This document shows, piece after piece, positions 18,465-28,644 of a stretch of DNA of 40,604 bases. A program made the position numbers and the translations under genes. Under the pieces are notes generated by a model. It was given only the letters and a program-made list of their open reading frames with translations. It was not told the DNA's origin and searched no databases. The stretch is from the NCBI GenBank assembly GCA_001045575.1, contig LELG01000003.1, positions 1 through 40,604 of the forward strand, given 5' to 3'. Origin of the DNA: Candidatus Burkholderia pumila (lineage in GTDB: Bacteria; Pseudomonadota; Gammaproteobacteria; Burkholderiales; Burkholderiaceae). Each line of letters opens with the position of its first letter. Within the stretch, counting starts at the first letter, position 1.

Positions 18465-19637
18465 TTAGTGCGGCCTCCGCGTTTCGAGCACGCGCGCCAC
18501 GGCTTCCGCCGCCTTCTGCGACGTGTTCTGACGCAGCGCGATATGCATATCCGTGAAAATTTCTGTCAGGGTACGGCGGTTTGCGTCGTCGTTCAACTGT
18601 TGCAGCGTGGCGTCCGCGAGCGCTTCGGGCGTGGCGAAGTGCTGCAGGATTTCGGGCACGACGAAGCGGCCCACGAGAATGTTCGGCAGGCCGACGTACG
18701 GCAAATAACCCTGCCGCTTCATGATCTGGCCCGTCAGCCAGGGCACCTTATACGAGATGACCATCGGCTTCTTAAGCAGCGCGGCTTCCAGCGTTACCGT
18801 GCCGCTTTTGACGAGGATCGCGTCGGCGGCGGTCATCGCGGTTTGCGCGCGGCCATCGGTGATCGTCAGCGACAGGTTCGGATGCGCTTCGACCAAAGGC
18901 CTGAACAACTCGCGCAACGCTGGATTCGCCGCGGGCAGCAAGAACCGCACGGTCGGCTCGTGGCGCTGCATCAATTCCATCGCATCGAAAAACGTCGGCC
19001 CAATCAGCTCGACTTCGGAGCGGCGGCTGCCCGGCAGCACGGCGATCATCGGCCCGCCTTCCGCGATGCCCAGTTCGCGCCGCGCGCCCGCGACGTCCGG
19101 CTCCAGCGGAATTTCGTCGGCCAAAGGATGACCGACGTAACTCGCCGCCACGCCCGCCTTTTCCAGCAGCGCGGTTTCGAACGGAAACACGCACAGCATG
19201 TGATCGACGGCCTTGGCAATTTTCTTGATGCGCCCGCCGCGCAACGCCCAGATGGACGGACACACTAAATGCACGGTCGGAATGCCTGCTTCGCGCAACG
19301 GCTGTTCGAGCCCGAAATTGAAATCAGGCGCGTCCACGCCAACGAACACCAAAGGCGGTTCCGCCAGCAATTGCCGCTTGATTTTGTTGCGGATGCCGAG
19401 AATCTCCGGAATGTGCTTCAGCGCTTCGACGTAGCCGCGGACGGTGAGCTTGTCCATCGGCCAATGCGCGTCGAAGCCGGCGGCCGTCATGCGCGGGCCG
19501 CCGATGCCGCTATAGCGCGTGCCTTCCGGCAGCACCTGATGAAGCCCGTTGAGCAGCGACGTCGCAAGCAGGTCGCCAGAAGGCTCGCCGGCGACAATTG
19601 CGACGCACGGCGGAGTAAGTGTAAGTGTCAGCGTCAT
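18465..19637 (-). CDS. lpxB: Lipid-A-disaccharide synthase
   Basis: LpxB is a peripheral membrane GT19 glycosyltransferase that joins UDP-diacylglucosamine and lipid X to make the lipid A disaccharide. The 390 residues include [18 protein letters not shown] near the N-terminus (AGEPSGD at 16-22). The nucleotide-binding half contains [20 protein letters not shown] and [20 protein letters not shown]. Its start overlaps the lpxA stop by 4 bases, and its stop touches the rnhB start. The MTLTLTLTP beginning is a low-complexity stretch, and a slightly later start cannot be excluded. Confidence 0.96.
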   Translation of the reverse strand: MTLTLTLTPPCVAIVAGEPSGDLLATSLLNGLHQVLPEGTRYSGIGGPRMTAAGFDAHWPMDKLTVRGYVEALKHIPEILGIRNKIKRQLLAEPPLVFVGVDAPDFNFGLEQPLREAGIPTVHLVCPSIWALRGGRIKKIAKAVDHMLCVFPFETALLEKAGVAASYVGHPLADEIPLEPDVAGARRELGIAEGGPMIAVLPGSRRSEVELIGPTFFDAMELMQRHEPTVRFLLPAANPALRELFRPLVEAHPNLSLTITDGRAQTAMTAADAILVKSGTVTLEAALLKKPMVISYKVPWLTGQIMKRQGYLPYVGLPNILVGRFVVPEILQHFATPEALADATLQQLNDDANRRTLTEIFTDMHIALRQNTSQKAAEAVARVLETRRPH

Positions 19638-20434
19638 CGTGCGGCATAGCGGATGATGCCGCGCTGCGAGGTGGAGATGAAATCGACGAAAGCCTTGACG
19701 GACGCATCGCCCTCTCCGCCTGCTGCGCTCAGGTCCTTGAGTTGCAGCTTCGCTTCTTCGAGCGACAGGCCGCTCTTGTAGACGATGCGGTACGCCTGGC
19801 GCAGCGCCGAAATTGCGTCCGGCGTAAAACCGCGGCGGCGCAAGCCCTCGACGTTGATGCCATGCGGCTCGGCCTTGTTGCCTGCTGCAATCACGAACGG
19901 CGGCACGTCCTGCACGAGCGCCGACGCGCCGCCGAGCATCGAATGCGCGCCGATGCGCACGAACTGATGCACGCCCGACATGCCGCCGACGATCGCGTGA
20001 TTGCCGACGATCACGTGACCAGCCAGTTGCGCATTGCTCGACATGATGACGTTGTTGCCCAGACGGCAGTCATGCCCGACGTGCGCGTAGGCCATAATCC
20101 AGCAGTCGTCGCCAATGGACGTCGCGCCCTGATCCTGCACCGTGCCCGTATGCAGCGTGGTGAATTCACGAATGGTGTTTCTGTCGCCGATGACGAGTTT
20201 CGTGGGCTCGTCCCGGTACTTCATGTCCTGCGGACGCCCGCCGATCGAGGCGTAATGGCCAATGCGGTTCTCGCGTCCGATGGTCGTATGACCTTCGATC
20301 ACGCTATGCGAACCGATGGTCGTGCCCGCGCCGATGACGACGTCCACACCGACGACCGCGTACGGGCCGACCTCGACGGATTCGTCGAGTTGCGTGCCCG
20401 ATTCGATGATCGCGGTTGAATGGATCTTGCTCAT
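19634..20434 (-). CDS. lpxA: UDP-N-acetylglucosamine acyltransferase
   Basis: This is the first enzyme of lipid A synthesis, transferring 3-hydroxyacyl from ACP to UDP-GlcNAc. The 266 residues form a left-handed beta helix of hexapeptide repeats ([36 protein letters not shown]) and a C-terminal helical domain. The catalytic base corresponds to His121 in [29 protein letters not shown] is a canonical start. It lies between fabZ and lpxB in the conserved order lpxD-fabZ-lpxA-lpxB. Confidence 0.97.
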   Translation of the reverse strand: MSKIHSTAIIESGTQLDESVEVGPYAVVGVDVVIGAGTTIGSHSVIEGHTTIGRENRIGHYASIGGRPQDMKYRDEPTKLVIGDRNTIREFTTLHTGTVQDQGATSIGDDCWIMAYAHVGHDCRLGNNVIMSSNAQLAGHVIVGNHAIVGGMSGVHQFVRIGAHSMLGGASALVQDVPPFVIAAGNKAEPHGINVEGLRRRGFTPDAISALRQAYRIVYKSGLSLEEAKLQLKDLSAAGGEGDASVKAFVDFISTSQRGIIRYAAR

Positions 20435-20485
20435 GCGGCCTCGCCTGTGCTGTTCGTTTCGTTGAACATGAAACGCTCAAAAAAT

Positions 20486-20944
20486 TCAAGCGTCCGTGTT
20501 CTTCACGGTACACATGAGTTCGGCTTCGGCGGCGGTCACGCCGTCGATTTCGCCGCGCGCCTTAAACTTCCAGATGCCTCGCATATACCGCTCGAACGTG
20601 ACGTTCAGCACCAGTTGGTCGCCCGGTTCCACCACGCGCTTGAAACGCGCGCCGTCGATGCCGACGAAGTAATACAGCGTGTTGGTCGGGTCGTGCGGCT
20701 CTTCGGCGAAGGTCAGGAGCGCCGCGGTCTGCGCGAGCGCTTCCAGAATGAGCACGCCGGGCATCACCGGGCGCATCGGGAAATGACCTTGGAAGAACGG
20801 CTCGTTGATCGTCACGTTCTTGATCGCTTTGATGCTCTTGTGCGGCTCAAGTTCGAGCACGCGGTCCACAAGCAGGATCGGATACCGATGCGGCAGCAGC
20901 GTGAGGATCTTGTGAATATCGAAGTTAATTTTTTCTGTGCTCAT
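20486..20944 (-). CDS. fabZ: 3-hydroxyacyl-ACP dehydratase FabZ
   Basis: FabZ dehydrates 3-hydroxyacyl-ACP in fatty acid elongation and competes with LpxA/LpxD for the same substrate pool. The hot-dog fold protein has 152 residues with catalytic His54 in [20 protein letters not shown] and Glu68 on the central helix. [19 protein letters not shown] is the typical N-terminal strand. It is spaced 51 bases from lpxA and 127 bases from lpxD, the latter gap containing a GC-rich hairpin. Confidence 0.97.
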   Translation of the reverse strand: MSTEKINFDIHKILTLLPHRYPILLVDRVLELEPHKSIKAIKNVTINEPFFQGHFPMRPVMPGVLILEALAQTAALLTFAEEPHDPTNTLYYFVGIDGARFKRVVEPGDQLVLNVTFERYMRGIWKFKARGEIDGVTAAEAELMCTVKNTDA

Positions 20945-20984
20945 GGTCGTTCTGCTCGCGCGCGGCTCGGCGCGGAAATTTGAC

Positions 20985-21012
20985 GGCGGGCGCGGCTCGT
21001 GGTGCGCCCGCC
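20985..21012. promoter_or_regulatory. GC-rich hairpin between lpxD and fabZ
   Basis: GGCGGGCGC (20985-20993) and GCGCCCGCC (21004-21012) form a perfect 9-bp stem with a 10-base loop. No T run follows on the minus strand, so it is more likely an mRNA stability or processing element than a terminator. Confidence 0.5.
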
Positions 21013-21071
21013 TGGGGGAAAAACTCTGTCTTCGTCCGCGGCAGACCGCTCTCGTCGGACGTCGCGAGGTC

Positions 21072-22169
21072 TTACGCCTTGTCGTCCGCGTCGGCGTCGC
21101 GGTCGGCGAGCGCCGTTTCCAGCGACTTGATGCGCTCGCGCAGCTTGTCCAGATTACGATACAATGCCGCGCTCCGGTTCCAGTCCGCGTGCGGCATGGT
21201 CGGGAACGCGCTGGTGTATATGCCCGGCTTCGTCAGCGACTTCGACACGCCCGACTGTGCCGTGACAATGACGTAGTCCGCCAGCGTCACGTGTCCCGCA
21301 ATGCCCACCGCGCCGCCGATCATGCAGTGCTTGCCGATATTCGTGCTGCCCGCGATGCCCGCGCACCCGGCAATGACCGTGTACGCGCCGATGCGGCAAT
21401 TGTGTCCGATCTGCACGAGATTGTCGATCTTCACGCTTTCTTCGATGACCGTGTCCACCATCGCGCCGCGATCGATCGTCGTATTCGCGCCGATTTCCAC
21501 GTCGTCGGCGATATCGACCGCGCCGACCTGCGGGATTTTCACCCACGTTCCCGCGCGCGCCTCGCCTTCACCGACGAAATCCGGCGCAAAACCAAAACCG
21601 TCCGCGCCGATCACCGCGCCCGCGTGCACGATCACGCGCGCGCCGAGCTTGCAGCCGTGATACACGGTGACGTTCGGATACAGATGCACGTCGTCGCCGA
21701 GCTTTACACCCCGGCCCACCGACACGCCCGCATCCAGCTTCACGCGCTCGCCGACGACCGCACCCGCTTCCACCGTCACGTGCGGCCCGATCACCGCGCT
21801 CGCCGCGACTTTCGCCGCCGGATCGACATAGGCGCTCGGGTGTACGCCGGGCGTGACCTTCGGCGCGGCCAGATCGATGAAAGCCTGCGCCACACGCGCG
21901 AAATAAGCGTAAGGATTCGGCGTGACGATGAAATTAATTCCGTCGCGCCGCGTAAGCTTGTCGAGATCCGCCGGCGAAATGAGCATCGCGCCGGCGCGCG
22001 TGCTTTCGACCTGCACCAGATACTTTTGATTTGCCAGAAACGAAATCTGGTCGGGGCCTGCCTTGTCGAGCGGCGCCAGACCGCCGACGCGATGCGCGCC
22101 CTTGCCCATCACGTCGCCGCCGAAGCGCTGGGTTAGTTCATCGAGCGAGATCGTCATGCCTGATGCCAT
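21072..22169 (-). CDS. lpxD: UDP-3-O-(3-hydroxyacyl)glucosamine N-acyltransferase
   Basis: LpxD adds the second acyl chain in lipid A synthesis. The 365 residues have an N-terminal uridine-binding domain (about 1-100, with [20 protein letters not shown]). A long hexapeptide left-handed beta helix follows ([40 protein letters not shown]). The catalytic-His region is [20 protein letters not shown], and the C-terminal helical part ends in a coiled coil ([18 protein letters not shown]). The start may be Met1 or Met5. The gene keeps its place after skp and before fabZ. Confidence 0.95.
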   Translation of the reverse strand: MASGMTISLDELTQRFGGDVMGKGAHRVGGLAPLDKAGPDQISFLANQKYLVQVESTRAGAMLISPADLDKLTRRDGINFIVTPNPYAYFARVAQAFIDLAAPKVTPGVHPSAYVDPAAKVAASAVIGPHVTVEAGAVVGERVKLDAGVSVGRGVKLGDDVHLYPNVTVYHGCKLGARVIVHAGAVIGADGFGFAPDFVGEGEARAGTWVKIPQVGAVDIADDVEIGANTTIDRGAMVDTVIEESVKIDNLVQIGHNCRIGAYTVIAGCAGIAGSTNIGKHCMIGGAVGIAGHVTLADYVIVTAQSGVSKSLTKPGIYTSAFPTMPHADWNRSAALYRNLDKLRERIKSLETALADRDADADDKA

Positions 22170-22187
22170 GCGTGTAGTTGCTCCTCG

Positions 22188-22733
22188 TCAGTTCGGGCTG
22201 GCGCCGCCCGGGGCCGCCGCCAGCGCCTTCAGCACCTGATCCGTGATATCGATGCGCGGGCTGACATACACCGCTTCCTGCACGATCAGGTCGTAATGTT
22301 GCTGCTCGGCAATCTGCTTGATGACCTTGTTCGCGCGATCCAGCACCGCCGCGAGTTCCTCGTTGCGGCGCTGGTTCAGGTCTTCGCGAAATTCGCGCTG
22401 CTTGCGCTGAAAATCCACATCGAGTTGCGCGAGATCGCGCTGGCGCGCCGCACGATCGGCCGGCGCCATCGTCGCGCCGTTCTTATCGATGTTGTCCGAC
22501 ATCGCCTTCAGACGCTGCGCCATGTCCTGCAAGGCTTTGTCGCGCTTGGAGAATTCCTGTTCGAGCTTCGATTGCGCAGCCTTGGCGGCCCACGACTCGC
22601 GCAGGATGCGGTCCGAATTGACCGCGGCGATGCGCGCTTCCTGAGCGTTCGCGGCGGCCACCGCGCCCAGGCCGAGAAACATCGACAACGCAAGTATAAG
22701 CGCTAAGTGTTTCGAAAGCTTACCGGTTCGCAA
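22188..22733 (-). CDS. skp: Skp/OmpH periplasmic chaperone
   Basis: Skp holds unfolded outer-membrane proteins in the periplasm for delivery to the BAM complex. I place the start at a TTG at 22733, giving LRTGKLSKHLALILALSMFL, then GLGAVAAANAQEARIAAV. This is a signal peptide with likely cleavage after ANAQ or ANA. GAGG lies about 8 bases upstream of that TTG, and the longer frame before it has no signal-peptide character. The mature part is helical and charged (SKLEQEFSKRDKALQDMAQR and DVDFQRKQREFREDLNQRRN), forming the tentacles. It lies directly downstream of bamA. Confidence 0.88.
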   Translation of the reverse strand: MRTGKLSKHLALILALSMFLGLGAVAAANAQEARIAAVNSDRILRESWAAKAAQSKLEQEFSKRDKALQDMAQRLKAMSDNIDKNGATMAPADRAARQRDLAQLDVDFQRKQREFREDLNQRRNEELAAVLDRANKVIKQIAEQQHYDLIVQEAVYVSPRIDITDQVLKALAAAPGGASPN

Positions 22734-22785
22734 AGTGGTCCTCACGTCACGTCGAAATGGTTGAAGTCCGCATTCGCCCGACGCC

Positions 22786-25110
22786 TTAGAACGCCGTACC
22801 GATCTGGAACTGGAACTTCTGATATTGGTCGCCTTCATGTTTCTGCAGCGGGAAGCCCAGGCTCAGCTTGAGCGGGCCGATCGGCGAAATCCACGCCAGA
22901 CCCAGACCATAGCCGTAGCGCAGGCCGTTCGCGCCGCTGCTCGTGCCGCCCTGATTCGGATCGCCCCAGACGTTACCGGCATCGAGGAAGGTGAAGACGC
23001 GCAGCGTGCGGTCATAACCCGTGCCCGGCAGCGGGAACGTCAGTTCGATGTTACCCACGGCCATGCGCGAGCCGCCGATCGGGTCGCCCGTCTTCGAGTC
23101 GTGCGGACCCAGCGAGCTCGGCGAGTAACCGCGCACTGAGCCGATACCGCCCGCGTAGTAGTTCTTGAAGATCGGGTACGTCTGACCGTCGAGACCCTTG
23201 CCGTAGCCGCCCTGCAGGTTGAAGCCCAGCACGAAACCGCGTGCGAACGAGTAGTAATACTGGAACTGCGCGTCGAGCTTGGCGTAGGTCGTGTTGCCCA
23301 GTGGTGTGCCGTATTCCGCGTTCGACTGGATGTAGTAACCGCGACTCGGCACCAGTGCGCTGTCGCGGTTGTCACGCGACCAGCCGACCGTCAGCGGGAA
23401 ATTGTTCACCACGTGGCCGAACTCGTTCACGTAGGTGATGTACGACTGCGGCGTGGCCGAATCGACATCCATGGTGTTCTGCTCGGCGCCGACGCCGAAG
23501 AACACTGTGTCCTGCTCCGAGAACGGGATACCGAATTTGGTGTCCGCGCCCATCGTCACGATCTTGAAGCTCGAATCCGTCGAGTAGTACAGCGGTTGAT
23601 ACGTGCGGTAGTATGCGTCGGTAATGCGCTTGATGCCGTCAATGGTGAAGTACGGATCGACCTGCGTGACCGTCAGCGTGCGGTACGTCTTCGCGGTATT
23701 CACGTTCACCGACAGCGACGTGCCCGAACCGAACACGTTGTCCTGCGACACGCCCGCCGACAGCACCACCTTGTCTGTCGACGAGAAGCCAGCGCCCAGC
23801 GTGATGGCGCCGGTCGGCTTTTCCGCGACCTTGACGTCCACATCCACCTGGTCGTTGGTGCCTTCGACCGGCGCCGTGGTCACGTCGACGTCCGTGAAGT
23901 AGCCCAGACGATTGATACGGTCCTTCGACAGCGCCAGACGGCTCGAATCGAACCACGAGCTTTCGAGCTGGCGCATTTCACGGCGCACCACTTCGTCACG
24001 CGTGCGCGTATTGCCGACGATGTTCACGCGGCGCACGTACACGCGGCGGTTCGGATCAACCTGCAGCGTAAGCGCGACGGTGTGATGAACCTGATCGATT
24101 TCCGGCTGCGCATTGACCTGCGCGAACGCGTAACCATATTCACCGAGCTTGTCGACGATGGCCTTGGTCGTGGCCTGCAATTTCTCAGCCGAGAACAACT
24201 GACCTTGCTTGACCGTGATGAGCTTTTGCAATTCCGGCTCGCGGTCAAGCAGATTGCCCACGAGGTTCACGCTGCTGACTTTGTACGGCTCGCCTTCGTG
24301 CACGGCAATGGTCAGGTACATGTCCTTCTTGTCCGGCGAGATCGACACCTGCGTGGAATCGATTGCGAACTCAAGGTAACCATGGTTCAGATAATACGAA
24401 CGCACGTTCTCCAGGTCGCCCGTGAGCTTTTCCTTCGCGTAGAGGTCGCTCTTCGTGTACCAGGAAAACCAGTTCGGCGTGGACAATTGCATTTCGCCGA
24501 GCAGCGTGCCCAAGCTCACCGCCTTGTTGCCCACGAAGTTGATCTGGCGAATCTTTGCGCTCGGACCTTCGGCCACCGTGAACAGGATGGCGACACGCTG
24601 GCGGTCCACCGGCGTGACGGTCGTCGTGACCTCTGCTGCGTAATAGCCGCGCGTGAGGTACTGACGCTTCAATTCCTGTTCCGCGCGATCGAGCCGCGCC
24701 TTGTCGTACGAACGGCCTTGCGACAGACCAACCGAGCGCAGCGCCTTGGTGATGGTGTCCTTGTCGAACTCGTGCAGGCCCGTGAAGTTGATGGCCAAAA
24801 TGGCGGGACGTTCCTGCACCTGCACGACCACCACGTTACCTTCCGTGGCAATCTGAACGTCCTTGAAGAAGCCCGTTGCGTAAAGCGCGCGGATCGCTTC
24901 GGAGGCCTTGTCGTCGCTGAAAGTGTCGCCTTGCTTGATGGGCAGATACGCGAACACCGAACCCGGTTCGATGCGTTGAAGCCCTTCGATCCGGATATCC
25001 TGCACGACGAACGGCGTAGTGGCGTGCGCCGCCATACCCGTTGCGGCCAACGCCGCGGCCACGGCCACGGCGTTGGCCGTATTAGGAACAAAGCGATGAG
25101 GTTTGAACAA
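22786..25110 (-). CDS. bamA: Outer membrane protein assembly factor BamA
   Basis: BamA is the essential Omp85 core of the BAM complex that folds beta-barrel proteins into the outer membrane. The 774 residues begin with a signal peptide (NAVAVAAALAATGMAAHA). Five POTRA domains follow over about residues 35-430 (VVQDIRIEGLQRIEPGSVFA starts POTRA1; VRRVNIVGNTRTRDEVVRRE starts POTRA5). A 16-strand barrel completes the protein. The diagnostic loop-6 VRGY motif is in GGIGSVRGYSPSSLGP, and the protein ends with the outer-membrane C-terminal Phe (FQIGTAF). The length is typical, with no damage. It follows rseP after an 83-base gap holding an 11-bp hairpin. Confidence 0.97.
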   Translation of the reverse strand: MFKPHRFVPNTANAVAVAAALAATGMAAHATTPFVVQDIRIEGLQRIEPGSVFAYLPIKQGDTFSDDKASEAIRALYATGFFKDVQIATEGNVVVVQVQERPAILAINFTGLHEFDKDTITKALRSVGLSQGRSYDKARLDRAEQELKRQYLTRGYYAAEVTTTVTPVDRQRVAILFTVAEGPSAKIRQINFVGNKAVSLGTLLGEMQLSTPNWFSWYTKSDLYAKEKLTGDLENVRSYYLNHGYLEFAIDSTQVSISPDKKDMYLTIAVHEGEPYKVSSVNLVGNLLDREPELQKLITVKQGQLFSAEKLQATTKAIVDKLGEYGYAFAQVNAQPEIDQVHHTVALTLQVDPNRRVYVRRVNIVGNTRTRDEVVRREMRQLESSWFDSSRLALSKDRINRLGYFTDVDVTTAPVEGTNDQVDVDVKVAEKPTGAITLGAGFSSTDKVVLSAGVSQDNVFGSGTSLSVNVNTAKTYRTLTVTQVDPYFTIDGIKRITDAYYRTYQPLYYSTDSSFKIVTMGADTKFGIPFSEQDTVFFGVGAEQNTMDVDSATPQSYITYVNEFGHVVNNFPLTVGWSRDNRDSALVPSRGYYIQSNAEYGTPLGNTTYAKLDAQFQYYYSFARGFVLGFNLQGGYGKGLDGQTYPIFKNYYAGGIGSVRGYSPSSLGPHDSKTGDPIGGSRMAVGNIELTFPLPGTGYDRTLRVFTFLDAGNVWGDPNQGGTSSGANGLRYGYGLGLAWISPIGPLKLSLGFPLQKHEGDQYQKFQFQIGTAF

Positions 25111-25146
25111 CGTGCTTCCCCAGTTAAAGCTGCATTCATTCCGGCG

Positions 25147-25172
25147 GTCGTCTCATGAACACATGAGACGAC
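25147..25172. promoter_or_regulatory. Perfect hairpin between rseP and bamA
   Basis: GTCGTCTCATG (25147-25157), loop AACA and CATGAGACGAC (25162-25172) make a perfect 11-bp stem 37 bases upstream of the bamA start. There is no T run. It could be an operator palindrome, a processing site or an attenuating structure. Confidence 0.55.
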
Positions 25173-25193
25173 GCCAGAATTTATCAACGTGGA

Positions 25194-26588
25194 TCAAAAA
25201 CGGATCAGGCGAGCGAGGTCGTTGAAAAGCGCGATCATCGACAACGCGCCGATGCACACCAGACCCGCCCGCTGCAGAACCAGCTGCCAGCGATCAGATA
25301 CCGCTTTGCCGGTAACGACCTCAACCGAATAATATAATAGATGACTACCGTCCAGAACCGGAATCGGTAACAAGTTCAACACACCGAGACTGATGCTGAC
25401 GAGCGCCAGAAAAGAAACGAAAGCAGCCAGACCGAGCCGCGCGCTCTTGCCTGCGTAATCGGCGATGGTGACCGGTCCCGACAGATTCTTGAGCGATGCT
25501 TCGCCAACGATCATCCGGCCAAACATGCGCAGCGAATACATGCTGATGTCCCACGTGCGATTCACGCCGAGACGCAGGCTTTCGATCGGCCCGTAACGCA
25601 CGTCCACGGTCGGCAACTGATTCGCCAGCGCGGCACCGATGCGGCCGATTTCCCTGCCCGTCATTGTATTGCGGCAGATGTCGGGCGTGAGAGTGAGGGA
25701 TACGCGCTTCGCCTGCTTGCCCGTGCCGCGTTCGATCGTCAGCGTGACAGGCTTGCTCGCATGCGCCTTCACATAGTCGATGAAGCTCGTCGCGTTATCG
25801 ACGGTGCGGCCATCGATCGCGCGCAGCTTGTCGCCGACTGCGAGCCCGGCTTTCTGCGCCACGCTGCCCGCTTCCACGCCCGCGACCGTCAGCGTGCCGC
25901 CGCCCGGCATGAAGCCAAGCTTGTTCATGAAGTCCTGTTCGGTATCCGCATCGTTGATGCCGGCTACCATCACGGGGAAGTCATACGTGCCGTCATGCGT
26001 CTTCGCCGTCAGCACGATGCGCCGATGATCGAACGATGCATCCAGCAGTTTCCAGCGAAGATCGGACCACGAACGAATGACGTGCGAATCGCCGCCGTTG
26101 GCATCGCGCATCGACACGATGGTTTCGCCGCCGTCGAAGCCCGCGCGTACGGCAACCGTATCCGCTTCCGGCGTGGACACGATGGCGGCCGGTTCCGTCA
26201 CGCCGCCCGCGAATACCGCAGAAAACAGCACGATGGTCAGCAGGAAGTTGGCGACCGGTCCCGCCGCCACGATAGCGATGCGCTTGCCTACGCTCTGCCG
26301 GTTGAACGCACGCAGCAGTTCTTCGGGCGGGATGGTCTGGCCGCTTTCTGGATCGACTTCGCGCTCGTCGAGCATCTTCACGTAGCCGCCGAGCGGCAGC
26401 GCGGCAATGGTCCATTCGGCGCCGGTCTTCTTGCTGACCCAGCGCACGAGCGGCTTGCCGAAGCCCACGGAGAACCGCAGCACCTTCACGCCGCACATTC
26501 GCGCGACGCTGTAATGACCGAATTCGTGGACGACGACGAGCACGCCTATCGCAATGACGAAGGCGACGATTTCGGTCAGAAAGCTCAT
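25194..26588 (-). CDS. rseP: Site-2 membrane metalloprotease RseP
   Basis: RseP is an intramembrane zinc protease that cleaves anti-sigma factors and signal peptide remnants in the inner membrane. The 464 residues begin MSFLTEIVAFVIAIGVLVVV, followed by the zinc motif HEFGH at 21-25. PDZ-like sequence is GTLTVAGVEAGSVAQKAGLA and GRTVDNATSFIDYVKAHA. The third zinc ligand lies in the LDG motif (LNLLPIPVLDGSHLLYY), and membrane helices flank both. The start ATG at 26588 is preferred over the longer frame, whose first 47 residues are not conserved-looking. It lies 7 bases after dxr and upstream of bamA. Confidence 0.96.
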   Translation of the reverse strand: MSFLTEIVAFVIAIGVLVVVHEFGHYSVARMCGVKVLRFSVGFGKPLVRWVSKKTGAEWTIAALPLGGYVKMLDEREVDPESGQTIPPEELLRAFNRQSVGKRIAIVAAGPVANFLLTIVLFSAVFAGGVTEPAAIVSTPEADTVAVRAGFDGGETIVSMRDANGGDSHVIRSWSDLRWKLLDASFDHRRIVLTAKTHDGTYDFPVMVAGINDADTEQDFMNKLGFMPGGGTLTVAGVEAGSVAQKAGLAVGDKLRAIDGRTVDNATSFIDYVKAHASKPVTLTIERGTGKQAKRVSLTLTPDICRNTMTGREIGRIGAALANQLPTVDVRYGPIESLRLGVNRTWDISMYSLRMFGRMIVGEASLKNLSGPVTIADYAGKSARLGLAAFVSFLALVSISLGVLNLLPIPVLDGSHLLYYSVEVVTGKAVSDRWQLVLQRAGLVCIGALSMIALFNDLARLIRF

Positions 26589-26595
26589 GACGGCC

Positions 26596-27813
26596 TCAAT
26601 GGGCGATGGGTTCTGCGCCCGGTGCGTTCGCGTGGAGCTCGGTGACGAAACCGGACGCGAGACGGCGCGCGTTGGCATCGGCGGCGAGGACGTCGTCGAG
26701 TTGCGCGGCGCTCGTGTTAGGCAGTGCATTCAACACGCGATCGACGACTTCGCTGATCGCCATGAAGCCGATGCGCCGGTCGAGGAACGCTTCCACGGCA
26801 ATCTCGTTAGCCGCATTCAGCGCGGCGCTCGCAATGCCGCCCGCTTCCATCGCCTGAATGGCGAGCGCGAGACACGGGAATCGCTTGAAATCGGGCTTCT
26901 CGAACGTGAGCGTGGCGATCTGCGCGAGATCGAGCTGCGCGACGCCCGAATCGACCCGGTCCGGATACGCCAGCGCATGCGCGATCGGCGTACGCATGTC
27001 GGGATTGCCGAGTTGCGCAAGCACCGAGCCGTCCGCGCACGAAACCATCGAATGGATCACGCTCTGCGGATGGATCAGGACTTCGATCTGCTCGCCGGGC
27101 AGATTGAACAGCCAGTGGGCTTCGATGACTTCGAGGCCCTTGTTCATCATCGTGGCCGAGTCGACGGAGATCTTGCGGCCCATCGCCCAATTCGGATGCT
27201 TGGCGGCCTGCTCGGGCGTGACATCGACGAGCGTGGACGGCTCGCGCGTGCGGAACGGCCCGCCCGATGCGGTCAGGATGATCTTCGACACGCCGCTGTG
27301 CATTTGCGCTTCCTTGTCGGCGCAAGGCGGCAGGCACTGGAACACGGCGTTGTGCTCGCTGTCAACCGGCAGCAGGATGGCGCCGTTGTCGCGCCCCGCG
27401 TCCATGAAGATCTGGCCGGACATGACTAGCGCTTCCTTGTTCGCCAGCAGAATACGCTTGCCTGCGCGTGCAGCGGCGAGCGTCGGCGCGAGACCCGCCG
27501 CGCCGACGATGGCGGCCACAACCGTATCGCACTGCGATGCACTCGCAACCTCGACCAGCGCGTCCGTGCCATACATGACTTCGGTCTTGCAGCTCTGCGC
27601 GTGCAACGCGGCAGACACGTGGGCGGCAGTGTCTGCGTCGCCGACAACGGCCACTTCCGGCTGGAAGCGCAGGCATTGAGCAACGAGCTTGTCGCCGTTG
27701 CGGTGGGCGCTTAACGTATAGACCGAGAAACGGTCCGGATGCCGTGCCACGACGTCGAGCGTGCTATCACCGATCGAGCCCGTGGAGCCGAGCAGTGTGA
27801 GCCGTTTTTGCAT
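26596..27813 (-). CDS. dxr: 1-deoxy-D-xylulose-5-phosphate reductoisomerase
   Basis: Dxr makes MEP from DXP with NADPH, the first committed step of the non-mevalonate isoprenoid pathway. It supplies the precursors used by UppS, encoded two genes upstream in the same operon. The 405 residues contain the NADPH-binding GSTGSIG at 9-15. The metal-binding segments are [19 protein letters not shown] and [20 protein letters not shown], and the flexible loop region is [20 protein letters not shown]. The C-terminus carries a slightly long tail ending PGAEPIAH. It is undamaged and starts 18 bases after the cdsA stop. Confidence 0.97.
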   Translation of the reverse strand: MQKRLTLLGSTGSIGDSTLDVVARHPDRFSVYTLSAHRNGDKLVAQCLRFQPEVAVVGDADTAAHVSAALHAQSCKTEVMYGTDALVEVASASQCDTVVAAIVGAAGLAPTLAAARAGKRILLANKEALVMSGQIFMDAGRDNGAILLPVDSEHNAVFQCLPPCADKEAQMHSGVSKIILTASGGPFRTREPSTLVDVTPEQAAKHPNWAMGRKISVDSATMMNKGLEVIEAHWLFNLPGEQIEVLIHPQSVIHSMVSCADGSVLAQLGNPDMRTPIAHALAYPDRVDSGVAQLDLAQIATLTFEKPDFKRFPCLALAIQAMEAGGIASAALNAANEIAVEAFLDRRIGFMAISEVVDRVLNALPNTSAAQLDDVLAADANARRLASGFVTELHANAPGAEPIAH

Positions 27814-27831
27814 AAATTCTTCTCTGGCCGA

Positions 27832-28644
27832 TTAGCCGAGCATCAACAGGGCGATCGGCAATATAGGCAACAATGCGTCGATGCGATCGAGGACACCGCC
27901 GTGGCCCGGCAGCAATCCGCTCGAATCCTTGACACCCGCTTGGCGCTTCAGGAGCGATTCGAACAGGTCGCCGACCACGCTGAATGCAACGAGCACGGAC
28001 AAGGCGACGAATGCGCGATCCCAGCCGAGATGTCCGACGAGCGCGGTGAATACGGTAGGCGCATAAAAGCCGGTGACGGCCGCGATGGCGCCGATGACGA
28101 TGACGGCCAGCCAGCCGCCCATCGCGCCTTCCCAGGTCTTGCCCGGGCTGATCGACGGCGCGAGCTTGTGGCGGCCGAGCGCTTTTCCGGCGAAGTATGC
28201 GCCTATATCAGCCAGCCAGACTACTAGCAGAAGCGATAGCACAAACGCGACGCCTTGTGCACGCGCATCGACGACGGCATGCCAGCAGGCGAGAAACACG
28301 ACGATTCCCGCGAAAAGCAGGAACGCGCGCCATGCGCCCGCTGCGAGCGTGGACTTGCGCAGTAACGCGTATGGCCCGGCGAGCACCCAGAAAATCGCGG
28401 CCATCTGGTACAGCGTGTTCGATCTGACGCCGAGGAAGATGTTCAAAACCAGCGCGACACCCGTCACTACCGCATATGCGACCGGCCCCGCGCCATTGAG
28501 CCTGAGCAGCCGCCCCCACTCCCAGGCGGCGAACACCACGACGAAGCCGATTAGCTTCCCGAACGCGCAGATCGGCGCGAACAGCGTAATCGGAACGAGG
28601 ACGGCAAGCAGGACGATCGCTGTGATGACACGGGTTCTTAACAT
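27832..28644 (-). CDS. cdsA: Phosphatidate cytidylyltransferase
   Basis: CdsA makes CDP-diacylglycerol from phosphatidic acid and CTP at the inner membrane, the branch point for phospholipids. The 270-residue protein is rich in hydrophobic helices (MLRTRVITAIVLLAVLVPIT, FVLSLLLVVWLADIGAYFAG). Family motifs include LAPSISPGKTWEGAMGGWLA. The signature near the end is ESLLKRQAGVKDSSGLLPGH, then GGVLDRIDALL with the conserved Asp. Its start ATG immediately follows the uppS stop, so translation is coupled. Confidence 0.96.
   Translation of the reverse strand: MLRTRVITAIVLLAVLVPITLFAPICAFGKLIGFVVVFAAWEWGRLLRLNGAGPVAYAVVTGVALVLNIFLGVRSNTLYQMAAIFWVLAGPYALLRKSTLAAGAWRAFLLFAGIVVFLACWHAVVDARAQGVAFVLSLLLVVWLADIGAYFAGKALGRHKLAPSISPGKTWEGAMGGWLAVIVIGAIAAVTGFYAPTVFTALVGHLGWDRAFVALSVLVAFSVVGDLFESLLKRQAGVKDSSGLLPGHGGVLDRIDALLPILPIALLMLG

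Noticed and set aside
20937-22136. A 399-codon plus-strand frame opposite lpxD
   Set aside because: It is a shadow of the lpxD codon pattern, rich in Arg, His and Ala, with no domain or ribosome binding site.
23413-25158. A 581-codon open frame on the plus strand opposite bamA
   Set aside because: It mirrors bamA exactly, has the His/Arg/Asp-rich composition of antisense translation in GC-rich genomes and shows no family motif. It is a codon-bias shadow.
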